A stretch of 64,000 nucleotides of DNA from Fragum whitleyi. Taxonomy: Eukaryota; Mollusca; Bivalvia; Cardiida; Cardiidae. Both the position numbers and the translations under genes were made by a program. The notes beneath the pieces were generated by a model. It worked only from the letters and a program-made list of their open reading frames with translations, did not search any database and had not been told where the DNA came from. The stretch is from positions 38,140,689 through 38,204,688 of the forward strand of contig OX411557.1 in assembly GCA_948146395.1 (NCBI GenBank), in the 5' to 3' direction. Positions 37,013 to 50,200 of the stretch are shown here, one piece after another; the first letter of the stretch is position 1; every line of letters starts with the position of its first letter.

Positions 37013-39355
37013 TATTTTAACAAATAAATGAACTCAAGAAGACATAACATCCATGGGCGATTGTTTAATAATCCTAATCTTATATATGGCAACAAATATG
37101 AAAAAAAAAATCGGAGTCTGAAACAATCGCCTGTGGATTAACAACTAAAGGTTTGCTTCGTTATGCGGCATTTGCCAGTTGATCTTTGAAACCTGATCTT
37201 CCGGATCACCTGCTTATCCAATCTTTGTAAAATGCTTTTCATTTGTCTAAGTAGAATTTGTTGCAATAAAATTCGTCTGGCATTTTAAACAGTGTGTCTG
37301 CCAACCAGAAGTCGAGCAATCAATCGCTCCAGTTATTAACGCAAAAATTTTAACGCTTAAACCACAAGAAACCATTCTTAATATCCAGCTCAGCGCTCTT
37401 TCGTTGCTTTCCAATGGCAAATTAAAGCACTGAAAGTACTAATGGTGAACGAGTCTGATGGCATTCTAGAGTAATGTATTGAATTCTTTGAAATAAGAGA
37501 AATTACATATGCAAACAATGATTGAGGGCAAGCGTCTCGACAAAATTTCGGCAATTATCACAGTAAATTTCTAAATGTATTGCAGGCCGAATTTGTTCTC
37601 AAATATTACAATAAAAAAAGAAAAAAAGAAATAAAAGACCGCTTAACAGGAAACATAGTGTGATTTTGTTTGGGTTTTATTGTCGTTTTTTTTAAATCTA
37701 CATTTCGGTTCATAATTCAAACGGAATTTGATATTTGCTAAATATTTGAGGGTTTTTTTTCAATTACTATATGCTCCGAGTGGCAGCGTCGTGCTTCTTA
37801 AATGTCGTAACATCATTTTTTATCTTCTTTAATGTCGGAACATCATTTTTTTCTTCGAAAAAAGCAGTCTGAAAGGTAACTCAATTTCAACATGCGGAAT
37901 CCCTATTTCACCTGTTCAAACAGCAGTCTTTTTGCATTTTGGCTATGAAACGTAACCCGTTAGGGCTCTGAAACTTTAATGATCTGAAATTCGTCCCCAA
38001 TCCCGCTAATTCAAAGACTGTTTCGTCTTCAACCAAAACTTTGTACTAACAATGTTTTGGTCTCTTTAGGTAATATACAAAGTTTTGTTAAAGAGCAATT
38101 ATCCGATGCTTTTGTGTGAAAAAGAAGGAAAATACTAAGATTTATGTAGGTACGTATTTTGTACAGCTAATGGGTTGTTCAAATATAGCCGTAGTCTAAA
38201 TTCTGTTGCTCCTATCAATTAGTGGATAATCTTAAAACTTATAGGTAAGAAGGCGAATGCAAGGTAAGGCTTTAGGCTAATAACATATCTTGTGCGGGAA
38301 ATACCAGCAATCCATGTTTAGGTGCTCCAGTCCACAAGCGATTGAGCCACAATCCAAATTTCGTCTTATAGTTTATTATATATTTACATGTATGTCAAAA
38401 CTCGGATTATGAAAAATCACCTGTGCTTCAACCACAGCGATTTTACAGAGAAATTGTTTACAAGAAAGTTTGTACATTTAAAACACGTGTCAAATAATTC
38501 TTGAAACCCGTTTTGAGACTGACTGTCGCATGTTGTAAAGTTATTTAAAACCCGATTGCATAAACCACAGATGTTACTATACCGTTACTAACGCTAACTA
38601 TCGATAGATTTTGCGCGATGAGCCGTGAAACATTTTACGGTTAAATTCTCTTGCTATTTTTTCAAAATAGATAAAACAGGCTTAAACAATACCCAAAAAG
38701 ATACAAATTATCTTACAAATGTATCATAAGCCTTTTAAATATACCCGATATTTCGATGTTAGTGGACTCAACACATACGTCAGAGCTCAGTTTTGAAAAT
38801 ACACCCATACGTGTATTGGATTGTACAGTAAAAACAAGTTCAGGATGTCACGGCCTAGAAACATATATTTCCGGCCAATTACTACAACTTGCAGTAGCGA
38901 GGGATTAGATCGAAAACATAGTATGTGTCTATACAGTGTTTAGACACAAACTTTGTTTTTGCTCTTTACTCTCGATAAGCTTACGCAGAATAAAGATTTA
39001 ATCTTCATTTCATATTTTAAAGGAGAATTGCGCAATATCTTGACATGTGAAATAATTCTGGTATCACCCCATAAACGTGATTTTGAGAAGAGAAGTCTTG
39101 ATAAATAATAAATCGAATCGAATCTGGAAGGGCACTACTTTATTTCGAATCTATTAAGAACCCACAGGGTGCTCTTTACTTAGTAAAGCTAACGAACGAA
39201 CGTAACGTTCGTTCACCAAAAAAATAGAAAAAAAAATCCGTCCAGAATTTAATGTGCAAACGTTTCACAACATTCAAACTACTCTAAAAATCCTTCAATG
39301 ATTTCATTGGCTGGTGTAAATTTGTCAGGGTTTTACGTTTGTCCGTCAAGACACA
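37013..39355. other. Intergenic, no gene seen
   Basis: Unremarkable AT-rich sequence upstream of SLC23. It holds a small SINE-1 body scrap near 38300 and the duplication at 37799. Some of the SLC23 promoter or 5' UTR may lie between here and 34884. Confidence 0.5.
37799..37860 (+). repeat. 31-bp tandem duplication
   Basis: AATGTCGTAACATCATTTTT then CTTCTTTAATGTCGGAACAT: two adjacent units differing at a few positions. Confidence 0.75.
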
Positions 39356-39359
39356 CACA

Positions 39360-39452
39360 TAAAGGATACTGAATGAGTAGTTATAAAATACGAATCATCT
39401 ATAAACAGATAAAAACCAAACTGCGTCGAGTTTTTATCTGCTTCGAAAAAAT
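39360..39452 (-). mobile_element. Family B MITE, fragment
   Basis: AAGGATACTGAATGAGTAGT and AAACAGATAAAAACCAAACT ... GAGTTTTTATCTG. Hairpin end only. Confidence 0.65.
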
Positions 39453-39502
39453 ATTCAAGTGGATAGCATTTAAACTTTAGATAATCATAAAGTGTGTAAC
39501 TA

Positions 39503-39770
39503 ACATTACGCACATTACGCAGGGGCGTTATAGAAATAAATCCTCTTTCGAAAAACATCGTTGATGAATGATTAAAGCATCGAAACTACAGTTTACTCAA
39601 GCTGTACTTACGATGCTTTGATCATTCGCCAACGCCCAAATCATTAAAAAAAGGGGGAGGGGCTGACGTAAGGCATTCATCTTTTGTCACACTCTATATA
39701 TCGGCTTTATCTTATATATTCCTGGGTGGTCGTCTTCTGAGTGCGTACGAATTTAAAAATCTAGTTAAGC
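39503..39770 (+). mobile_element. Family C fold-back element
   Basis: CATTACGCACATTACGCAGG, CATCGAAACTACAGTTTACT, and GGCATTCATCTTTTGTCACA. Intergenic. Confidence 0.78.
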
Positions 39771-40298
39771 CTATGGATATGATCAGGACAAAAAAATCGC
39801 GAAGTAACCTAGGGTTATCTAAAGAATGGGGCGTGCAAGAGTTGTGTCTTGCACTAGAACTGGCAATATGTAACCTTTCAACTCGATATTATTTATACTT
39901 AAGATAATATGCTGCGACAAACGTTAGGGACGGAATAAAAGCAGGGGGCCATTACTATATCCCCTTCGCCGGATACGACAAGGGAAATTTGACATAATCC
40001 GTCCTTCAAAATGGATGTTGTTGAAATAATCGTTTAAACTCTAGCTACGCATTTTACGGAAGGAGTAAATGCCTGGCACCAGTTATTAACAGCAGAAATC
40101 ATTTTAACTGTAAATCAATGCTGCAATGATCACAATTTCGAGCATCTATAAAGCTATGTGCTTGTGTTGTCACTTTTGAGGTTATGGCTCATCTATGGGT
40201 CATTTTTGTGGTAAAAACACTCATTATCAAAATTAAAATATCAGAAATGACATTTGAATGATTAATAAAGTACTCTTTTTTTTCTATTCATATTCAGA

Positions 40299-40749
40299 TA
40301 CAGTTAACAACATCGTTAAATTGACAAGTTAAATGATTTTGGAATGATTAAGGAATGAAAATGAATGGGTGTGTGGAGCGTGTTTTGGGTGAATTTAATG
40401 GGAGGCAATCCTATATCGCAAATTTTGTTCAGGATAAACAAAATTAGCGATATAGATTACCCCCCTTTAATAAAAATATGCCTACAATTTCTATAGATAC
40501 ATTCCGATTTCTTCAAGAACCTATTAGACACTTACAATTTGAATTACAATGTATATCAGTTTAATCGCGATTTTTCTCTATCCAAATTCTTTTTGAATTA
40601 CGTTTTTGGTTCTGTATTTTTCAATGGGTTTGAGCGTTTTTGAATGGTTTGAGTGAGTGGTTGGAATGAAAAAATGGAGCGCTGAGTGAGCGATTAAGAA
40701 TGTTTTTGATTGAGGCGAATGTCAATTTCAAGATGTAACTTTACTGTTG
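40299..40749 (+). mobile_element. Family A MITE, full length
   Basis: ATACAGTTAACAACATCGTT to TGTCAATTTCAAGATGTAAC and TTTACTGT, with central GGGAGGCAATCC ... GATTACCCCCC hairpin. Intergenic. Confidence 0.9.
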
Positions 40750-42190
40750 CACCATGGGCACAAAGAGGCCGTGTGTCAAGGTCAGTAACTCAGTCATATG
40801 AACGCAGAATAAACCCATACTTGAAACTTTATATTAATCAATTTTAAAAGGATGCTATTTTTTGAATTTTGGAGCTATTTACTACATGTGCATAAAATTC
40901 TGAAAGTCAAAGCTCCCTTTTAAGGGGCCGAATAGAGAATATCTTAGGAAAAATGATTGAAGATAAACAAAAAAAAAAAAAAATTGTCAACTGTCACTTT
41001 ATTTTTTATGATGTGTCCTTCACAACTATACTTACACCCCTTAATTTGTTAAAAATGCAGTCAAAAAATTCTCAACGATGACTGTCTATGCATGTGACGG
41101 CTTTATGAGTCAAAATGACCGCAAAAATGACTCCTAACAGAAATCTTTGATGGTCAAAATGTGATTTTCTTTGGAGAGGAGGAGGGGGGGGGTCAATATC
41201 CTGGATAAGTTATTGTAATAACAGGAATTTTATTTATCTCATAATTATTATGTCCTTAAGTATTCTTTATCATAAGGTTGATGACCCTTGAGTATCTGTA
41301 CCTTTATACCCATTACTAGATAATGTCAGAGGTTCAGATAAGAGGGGGTAATTCCAGTCTAAAATCTATATTTCTCCCTGAAGCCTATGATGTTGGTACT
41401 CATTTGAATTGTCTCATTAAGACAATTCCTATGAGTACCCACATGATAGGGTTTGAGCAAGGATTAATGAAATATTTAAATTTGAAATCCAAAATACCCC
41501 CTCTATCTGTAGCTCTGTAATGTGCTTTAAAGAAGTGATATATTTTTGTCACTGATAGTTAAAGTTCATTCATATTGAAAGGTATTTAATAGATTAACCA
41601 ATATAATATTATACTATAAACATTACGAAAACTTTGATTTACAAACAATGTTACATGTTTTCTTTTTCCTTTTCTTTTATTTCAATTCAACAAAGTTACA
41701 TAAAGTTTCCATACCAATGAAGCATTCCTGAATGGTTATGGAAAAGTGTTATTCGGGTCATACGTCTTTTCTGCTTTTCGAAACCTGGATTTCTGAAAGA
41801 CTGTTCAAGTAAGTCTATTTAAACGTATTGTATAGTTTGTTAAAGAGATGCCTTTTCGATGAATATCATTTTGTATCTTCGATTTTATATCACCAATGCA
41901 TATACATGTAAGAACATGGTGAAAATTACGATAAAAAAACAACACTCTAATTATCCGCTCAGCTATCAATTCATTGAATTCCTGGCACATTAAACGCATC
42001 GTTTTTAACGCTTAGAAATCGTTCAAAACCGATTTGAAATCATATGGAATTCATTCAAATAAACGTATATTAAATCATTTCATGGCTTTTATTGGCTGAC
42101 ATGAATCTAACATTTGCTCGCTTCTATTATATTTTTAAAGGAAGCCATTTTCTTTGAGGGGATAATTCTTGGAAAAGAAGAAATGGATTG
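40750..42190. other. Intergenic, no gene seen
   Basis: AT-rich. A short hairpin at 41396-41440 (GGTACTCAT ... ATGAGTACC). Family A-like scraps around 42000-42110. Confidence 0.5.
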
Positions 42191-42426
42191 TTACAAGCAA
42201 TTTCTTCTTTTTTCCACAATGTTTTCCCCATTATCCTTGATTTCATCAGTTGGGAGTCCAATGGAATCTTTACACGGACTCCCAACTGATGAAATCAAGG
42301 ATAATGGGGAAACATTGTGGAAAAAAGGAGAAATTATTTGTTACAAGCAAATTTCTCCTTTTTTCCACAATGTTTTCCCCTCTATACTTGATTTCATCAG
42401 TTGGGAGTCCAATGGAATCTTTACAC
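42191..42426. repeat. Triplicated ~70-bp unit in direct-inverted-direct order
   Basis: TTACAAGCAA-TTTCTTCTTT to AATGGAATCTTTACAC at 42191-42274, an inverted copy at 42275-42332, and a second direct copy at 42341-42426. The first two form a hairpin with a ~56-bp nearly perfect stem and 15-nt loop. Confidence 0.9.
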
Positions 42427-42776
42427 ACTAGAGCGTGCCGATCCTTGCTAGTCTCACAGCTATAAAACAACTCTAAGAGAAAATGTAGACATGCGATAAC
42501 ACTTCGGAAAAGTCTATCATTTTTGAATTTGTGTTCTTTAATCATGGAAGACAGTTTCTTATTTTCTTCAGTCGCTTCGAAATCTTTGAAAAGGGGTTAC
42601 ATACTTCCGGCGAAGGAAATGTATAAAATCTGATATATATTCACACACCAAATACTTCCGGGGTTGCAGTTTACGGGAATCGCCGAGTGTCGTTCCGAAT
42701 GAGCTTTTTAAAGGGTTCAATTGTACATTTAGTTACATTATTTGACGGATTTTAGTTTCAAACGTTATCATACACT

Positions 42777-42834
42777 TTGATTTTGTTGCTGCTGTTGTTG
42801 ATTTTGTTGATATTGTTGTTTTTGTTTATTTTTC
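42777..42834 (+). repeat. Imperfect (TTG)n microsatellite
   Basis: TTTTGTTGCTGCTGTTGTTG, ATTTTGTTGATATTGTTG. Simple repeat; intergenic. Confidence 0.8.
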
Positions 42835-43275
42835 ACAGAAAACCATATTCGTCAGCACTATCTACCCTTAAAGTTTCTACTTACTGATATGGAAGAGTCA
42901 TTCTTGTGAGTAATACATTAAACATGTAAATATACTTAGCGTCAATAGAAAGTTACCACCCAAAATGCCATTGGATCTTTCAAATAGCATTGCCCTATGC
43001 AAAAAACTATGTACGATATTTATACTAGGTATGAATGTGTAAGCACAAATTAACTATTTTGTTCATAAAGTGTTTTCATAATTGACACAAGGAGTCACGT
43101 GCAAATTAAGTAATTCTTACGTTCTAGACGTGTATGCAAAATTTATAACAAATTGTTAATGGATTATGCTAGCCAGTTGTCATGCCGAATTAAGGATTCT
43201 TGAAAGTTTTGCACGACTGAGACGTTTGACTAACGCACAACGTTATTGAGTTTTCAGTAAAGTCGAATCAGGATT

Positions 43276-44120
43276 GTGTTTTCTTCAAAATGTAGGCCGA
43301 ATAGGCAGCCCTCACTAAAAATAATGAAACTTGCCCTAAGTCATAAAAAAACTTGGTCTGTTGATAATAGGCAACGCCCAGGACACCAAAAAGTGACGTC
43401 AACACGAACTGATTGTCAAATCACGCCAAGGCATGTTCGCGATAGGTTCCGATCGGCTTCGAAGGCACGGGACACATAAAGGCCTCAAAGAGGATGGATG
43501 TGCTCCTCTACTATACGTCATTGTTTATAACAATTCGTGTTACGCGCTGATACAGCTCTCCAGAATAACGTTTTAATGTCAGACCGTCGACAAGATCATG
43601 TTATGTGTGTATGTTGTATCGAAGATAAGGTTATTGTCATTGACAAAGTGTTCTTTTCACAGAAGAATCAAGACTCTACCTCGATATGGACGACGGTGTC
43701 AATGTGAACGTTATGCGTAACGTTGTGGTAGACAGGCCATGCATTGGGCGGTGGGAGTATAGCGGTATTTCACGGAGACGCAAGACTCATTTTGGCCGAT
43801 GGAAGCTTACGAAACGTTATGTTGACAACATATTTAGACCATTTGGATGTCCGTTTTCAATGAAGCACGTTAACATTGGCATTTTCCAACAAATCAACCG
43901 CTCGACCGAATTTTGTAATGTTGATTAAGGTTTTCAACGAGTCAATTATGACAATCTACTTCTTTGTTTTGTTTTCTCTTTCGATCGCTATCCTGCAGAC
44001 CATATGTAGGTCAATTTGAACGTACGATGTTTGACGATTGACTTCGTATCGGGAACCGGCAGCTGTTCATCGGCGCTCTTACGGACGAATGGCAGGCCAT
44101 TCTTTAAAAACGTATACGGC
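43276..44120 (+). pseudogene. Decayed Tc1-type transposase
   Basis: Fragments in different frames resemble Tc1/mariner DD34E transposases: QRPGHQKVTSTRTD then RHVRDRFRSASKA (paired-like DNA-binding part), FTEESRLYLD, SRRRKTHFGRW, then NIFRPFGCPF and HVNIGIFQQIN. The first catalytic Asp of the usual FTDESR is Glu (43656 onward), and the Asp of QQDN is Ile. Together with frameshifts this shows the copy is inactive. TIRs were not located. Confidence 0.8.
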
Positions 44121-46066
44121 CTGCGATAAGATTTTTTCGGCGCAAAATTTCCGCAGTTCTCTTAGATAATGGCGGCGATACTCGTTATTGATGTTAGTGA
44201 CTTTCAAGCCAGAGAAATAAGACGATTGCTCATAGCCACTTATTAAGAAACCCATTGTTTATGTTTTCCCACTACTCCATTGTCAATGAATTTAACAACT
44301 TTTTAGCCATAATAAAATGTTCAGTGTTGTATGGGTGTTATTGTTGGTGGTAACTTTCTTTTGACACTGAGTACGTTAAGAACAAGAGCACCTTATGCCG
44401 TTTCCAACGCTCGGCAGTAGGTGCTTGACTATGCAAAAAATTTAGGTTGGATCCCCTTACAAAAATTATCTCAGTGTTATCCCACTTGATAGTCTGGATA
44501 CCTCTTGTGATGGTAAACACTCATATAAAGTTTCTCAAGTAATCTTGAACAACAACAGAGATATCACAAAGGTTTAATTTCGGCACGCCATTTCAAACGC
44601 CAACACTTTCAATGCGAACGATGCACGGGTAAGAAAATATATTGGGTATTTCTCACAAACAGCCGAGCTAAAATGGGGATTGCTTTTTATGCTCCGCCAC
44701 TAGATAGACAAATAAATAACTTAATCCAAGCTTGTGTGTAAAGGAAATTTAATGAAAATATCAGAATAAATGCTTGTGCATTCGCATAAAAAGTAATATA
44801 AAATATGAAGGTAGAAGATTGTTTTCTGTTTTTGGTAAACAAGGCAAGCAAAAAGACCCCCCCCCCCCCCCCCACACACACACACAATGAAACAAACAAA
44901 ATAAAGGAGGTGGGTGGACGGGCATTCGGAACATCACTCGGCCAATCTCACGATCAACCGCGGATGAACATAGACGAACTATTTTTTAAAAATTACGGGA
45001 AACCTTGGAAAAACTCGATGACGTCAGTTAGCCACGAAACTTTGAGAGAAAACATTCGAAGTCGCCAACGCTACTCCTTCAAGTCACTGACGCGAAACCT
45101 TTGTATCCTTATATCTTTAGATTCTTAAATACCGGCTGACCCATCTCAATTTTTGAGAATGATTCGTCTTTCTCAAAAAATAAGATTTTTCAGCTGTTAT
45201 CTACCGCGTAAATATAAATCTCTTAAGATAGCGCCGGTTGTTTCCGCGCTAGTTTTTCTTACTCTTTTTCCGCCTAACAAAATGCACAATTTTGTTACAT
45301 GCCCATCCGCCTAACATACATCCGAGGTATGTTGCAGTTCACGGAAATGGCCGAGTGATGTTCCGAATGGGTGGACAAGGAATAAACAAAAACAGTAAAC
45401 ATTCAGCTTGTGATTCGTTCCGAGAAAAAACTAATAATGACTAGCTTGCCTGTGGTTGGTCAGATCCATCATGTGAAGGAAAAAATAACACGACATTGGC
45501 TAGCCCTCAAAATAACGAGTTCAAGAAATGTGATATGCAATAGAGTAATGCGAGAATTTTTTTTGCAATAAGCATTATCCGATATAGAATTCAACCAACC
45601 AGTCCTCTCAGCAATGGTACATCAAAGAATGTATGTGGGCAAGATTTTTTGTTTTGTTTTTGGTAGGAAGAACAAGCATAAAGAACCGCAAAAACGACCC
45701 CGGGATGGGACCCCTTCCGGAGGTAGCCGCCGTGCATATGGCTTCATATCTATAATTTTCAGCATCAACACTTTGTAACTTGCTTTTGCACCATGTTATG
45801 TAAATAACAAATTAATCAATGTAATACTAACGACATCTAAACTTGTCTTTCAAAATTGAAAATATCAAGAATAGTCTACACTAACTTCACAAAGTATCTA
45901 ATTCATTAAATGAAAAGGTAGTTAACTAGAGCATCGATAAATATCTTATTTTCCTCGATTTATTTCCCATGTGCATTTGCATTTTCTACAGAATTCAAAT
46001 CTTATCTTTTAGGACGAAATGTCATGCATTTCAATTTTAAGCTTCCATTCAAACATATTTGTGTAT
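44121..46066. other. Intergenic, no gene assigned
   Basis: It should contain, or lie near, the missing first exon and promoter of the SLC16-like gene. Seen: a poly-C/(CA)n tract at 44858-44886, and AACAAGAGCACC followed by a short frame (44389-44520, minus) resembling mollusc repeat termini. Nothing firm. Confidence 0.4.
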
Positions 46067-46325
46067 TTCCGTTTATTTCTCGTCGCTACCGTAGCAAATG
46101 CCCATATGAGCGACGCCCCCAGAAGACGGTTAGTTGTTATGGGGGATAGTGCAAGGATACATGATGAAATTATTGCTGATATCCGTCATGTTTCTTTAAC
46201 GTGCTCGGTGTAAAGCATCCGAAAGACAGCTAGTTTGTTAGTGTGCCAGCCCAGAAATCGAACCCACGCGATCGAACTTCAATGGTTTTGAAGTCCTGTG
46301 TTCTACTGACTGAGCTTATCGTTGT
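46067..46325 (-). mobile_element. SINE-3 copy
   Basis: Complement shows head (AGAAATCGAACCCACG), GTGCTCGGTGTAAAGC, and tail (TTATTTCTCGTCGCTACCGT, GAGCGACGCCCCCAG). It is the same family as 21866-22455. It accounts for a tempting but false first exon of the SLC16-like gene. Confidence 0.78.
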
Positions 46326-47058
46326 ATAGTCATTATATCAAAACTTGAAGGTACCTTTCCATGCTCGTTTTCATGCTAGAGTTATCTGCCCTTGAGTGGT
46401 ATTGGTCATTTTTGAGTAAAACGTTTATATTCGTTTTAGGTCTAGTATAAATTCATTACCAACTTATAGCTATAAACCACATACATTTTGATAGACCTTA
46501 TGCATATACACAATGACTTTTGCAAAGAAAATTTCTTTTGATCAATTGCATTTGCACAGTTTGCCGTGAAAAGAAAAAAAAATTCACTAATTTTCGTAAT
46601 TTTCGGGGTAAAAATGACACAAAAACCGATTTTTTGAAGAAATTACCCAATTAATTTTTCTTATTTTCCGATATGTTTAAAACCTATATTTCTCCTTTAT
46701 TTGGTAAAAAATTCAGAATCCCTTTCCGTGAAAATAAGAAAGTTTTTCGTTATATTACAGTGACCCCTTTTTTCGAATGACGCTTTTAACTCATTTTTAT
46801 TGTTTAATTTAACGATCCAGTAATTCAATTGATATCAAATGTTGAAAAGAAGCTAAATTATGAAATTTTACCATCATTATTGTACGTTATTTTCATAAGA
46901 AGAATCCTACGAAAATATGTCGTTTTAAACAATGCGCAAAAAGAGTCGTAAAATAAACGAAAACCCAATTCCGGTTTGTAGAGTCGGGAGGCCGCTATCC
47001 ATTGCCACCTTAATGAGCTCTTTTACTTTATAATCGTCTATTTACGAATCGAATTCAG

Positions 47059-47225
47059 GTTCAAATGGGTCGTGCTTGCTTCTTCTACCCTGGCGTCTGC
47101 CGTAGTATTTGGAACAACGTTCACATTTGGTTCGATCATCAGGAGAGTTCTTGAGAAGTACCAAGCCAGTAGATCATCTTCGGCTGCCGTGCAAGGACTT
47201 CTTGTCGGTGTATCTTTTAATGCAG
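47059..47225 (+). CDS. SLC16A: SLC16-like internal exon, TM1 to TM2
   Basis: Acceptor GAATTCAG, donor GCAG|GTAAGT. It encodes FKWVVLASSTLASAVVFGTT, FTFGSIIRRVLEKYQASRSS and VQGLLVGVSFNA, i.e. TM1, the conserved cytosolic/loop segment and the beginning of TM2. Confidence 0.88.
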
Positions 47226-50200
47226 GTAAGTCAATTGATTTCAGAACTGGGTTACAACTATGTCTACGCAAATGGATTTAAAATAGAATCTTCTTAAGGT
47301 AGCGGAGCGACCGTCATAGCGCAGGTGATAGCGCGTCGGACTGTTATTCTAGAGGTCCCGGGTTCACCCCACGACGACAGAACCCATCCTTTCCGACTAT
47401 TCGTCTACCACCAATGGGTGGATAATCGTAGACCTATCTGGAATAGCAGCTGTAGGATAGGAAAGGATGATATGGTAGTATTGGTGTGAGAAATACTAGG
47501 AATCCGTTCTTAGGTGCTCAAGCAGTCGCAATATGACTGAAATAATGTTAAAAGCGGCGTTAAACCCTATTCAAACAAACAAACAAATAAAGTTGTGGAT
47601 CCGTTCCAATGCATTGCGGAACGCATGATCTTTCACAATGTTAACCATGATTTCCTAATGAAATCATAAGGAAACTTCGGTTAACACTTTTAAAGTTCGT
47701 GACTCCTGAAACGTTGCGGAACTATTACGGGTCCACTAGCTCAATTCCGACTTGAACGGAACAGCCAAATTCTCAAAGCATTAGATAAAAATAGGCTTTA
47801 TATATAATATAGACAAGTATTACTATTAAGGAGAAACGAATATCAGGTACGAGTGCAAGTTTATCAGAATATGTTAGTATTAATATTCTTGGCACCAATT
47901 CGACATCAAACTGCCTAGATGTTCTTTATGCACCTACGTCAGCGAATACCGCATGACATCGAATTGAGGTTAACTTAAACTTTTTTATGTTACATCGATA
48001 GGGAAGCAAGATCTTTCAACTGAAAGTAATCCCTCTCGATTCTACTTTCTAGAGGAAAAACCCAGTACTCGAGGCGAATGAATGAGCCTATCAAAGAACA
48101 AAGTTTGATATCCACTCCGAGGAATCGAACTCAGGACCTCTCGATCAAGAGGCAGACGCTCTACCTCTAGACCACGGACACAACACTGAATTGAAGACAT
48201 TTTATTACTATTAAAAGTTTAAATATCTTGAATAAAATAATTTTTGCATGAACTTGTATAAACAAAGGTTTGAACCCTTTAACAGCTTACTATTACTTAT
48301 ACTCATTTGAGTGGGTGTGAAGGCAAATTCGTGGAAAATAATTACAGTTAATGAGATCGTGAAATTGACAAGTTCAATGATTTTGGAATGATTTTTGAAT
48401 GAAATTGAATGGATGTGTGGAGCGTGTTTTGAGTGAAATTCAAGAGACGTAATCTAGTATCGCTAATTTTGTTCAAGATGAACAAAATTAGCGATACTTA
48501 TTAACTCCCTTTAATGAAATATGCATAAAAGTTCTCTAAATTGCTTTCTTTTTCTTCAAGAACTAACCAAGAACCAACCAATTAACTAACAATTTCAATT
48601 ATGTCAGTGAAATCGCGATTTTTTTCCCACTTGAATTTATTTAAGAAATGTAGATGTTGATTGTATATTTTCTAGGCATTTGGAGCGTTTTTGATCTATT
48701 GAGTGAATGTTTGGAATGAGTGAATTGAACGTTGAGTGAGTGATTTAGAGTAGTTTTGGTTGAGATGAATGTAAATTTCACGATGTTACTAACTGTACAT
48801 GAAAATACAGCCAATCTTATTCGTATTAAGCGGCAAATTTTATGATGTGACCGTTTTCAAAATCCCTTCCTTTTTTCAAAAAATCTTACAAATTATTGGT
48901 CTAAAAAATATCTTAAATTAATCCCGTGTTGATAAAAACTCAGTAGAATCGTCTCATTGAGACGATTCTCATTTTTTTTATACAGCATAGGATAATTGAG
49001 ATCTTCTCAATGATATACCTTTTCAAATCCAAAATATGTTTCTAATTTGTGAACGAAAATTGTATTAAGAGACAAGTATCTTTAACGGCCTTTTTGTGAT
49101 ACCACAAAAGGTCGCTTAATACACGTCTAACCGTATATCTATTATCTTGTTTTGTTTAAAGGCATTTTATCTGGAATTTTGGTTTCTCGAGTTGGACTTT
49201 TGAAGACAACAATTTTGGGTGCGACGTTATGTTCACTTGGGCTTTGTTCAGCTTACTTTGCCACATCCATCTATCATCTTTATATCCTGATCGGATGCAT
49301 AACTGGTAAGTAGGGAACATGTATTTTATGTTTGTCGAATTTAAATATATTGATAGAAATAAGCCTTGCGTTCAGGATCATAGGCACTTGGATTCGGTAT
49401 TTTTTAACAACTTACTCTGTTACTATTATCAGTCAACTTTATTGGGTAATCGGGAAGTTGCCTTCGACCATTTGCAATATAAGATTACATGAAGTATTGT
49501 CAAGACAGAATTCATACAATAAATGTTACAATGTAAATCAAATATGTAGATGGAGGAAAACAATATATATTTATTCTGGTAATAAACTACAAGATAAAGC
49601 GGTCTCAGTGCTTAGAATTTCGACTCTTAATTTCCAAGCTTGTGTAATAAATGAGCCCATGAGATAAAATCATTATATATATTCAAAATAAACACACGGT
49701 TATTCAAACGCCATCTATGTTTTGAAAATTTATGAATCAAAATTCATATGTTCAGAATGACAGAAACGGTTTAAACTGTTTGCAAATTATACCCCTTTTG
49801 CCTTTGAACTTGCGTGCAATAATTTGAAACCTATTAGCACCATTTTGTCATCCTGAACGCAGACTGGATAACGTAAAAAGGATCAATATATTAAACATAT
49901 TTCTGCACAGCCATGACTTGATAATACTTAAACCTCTCGTAACATGATACATGCAGAGAAATTTTCTTGATAACGCATATGTACATTGTTGAATTTTTCA
50001 AAGTTACCGCGATGATTTTCTCTTATCGTGTGATAAAACTATTCCACTAAGCAAAGAAACCATACGGATGACAAATAAATAAATAGAAATGTATCCTAAC
50101 ATCACCATTTGATTTTCAAAAGGATCTTTTTGAGTGAGTTTAGTGGTGCAATTATCTGTTTATACATGTAAATATCCTTATTTATTTTCTGTATTTCTAT

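Noticed and set aside
42114..42545. Small repetitive proteins
   Set aside because: Frames run through the direct-inverted-direct hairpin and merely translate its copies.
44338..44520. Sm-like (VRGSNLNFL) peptide on the minus strand
   Set aside because: Only a short resemblance, no flanking domain or splice support, and it overlaps an AACAAGAGCACC repeat-like end.
46019..46213. First coding exon of the SLC16-like gene, including a signal-like MSCISILSF start
   Set aside because: The sequence is the complement of a SINE-3 tail also present at 22378-22455; phase fits but homology argues for a repeat. Kept only as a finding to test.
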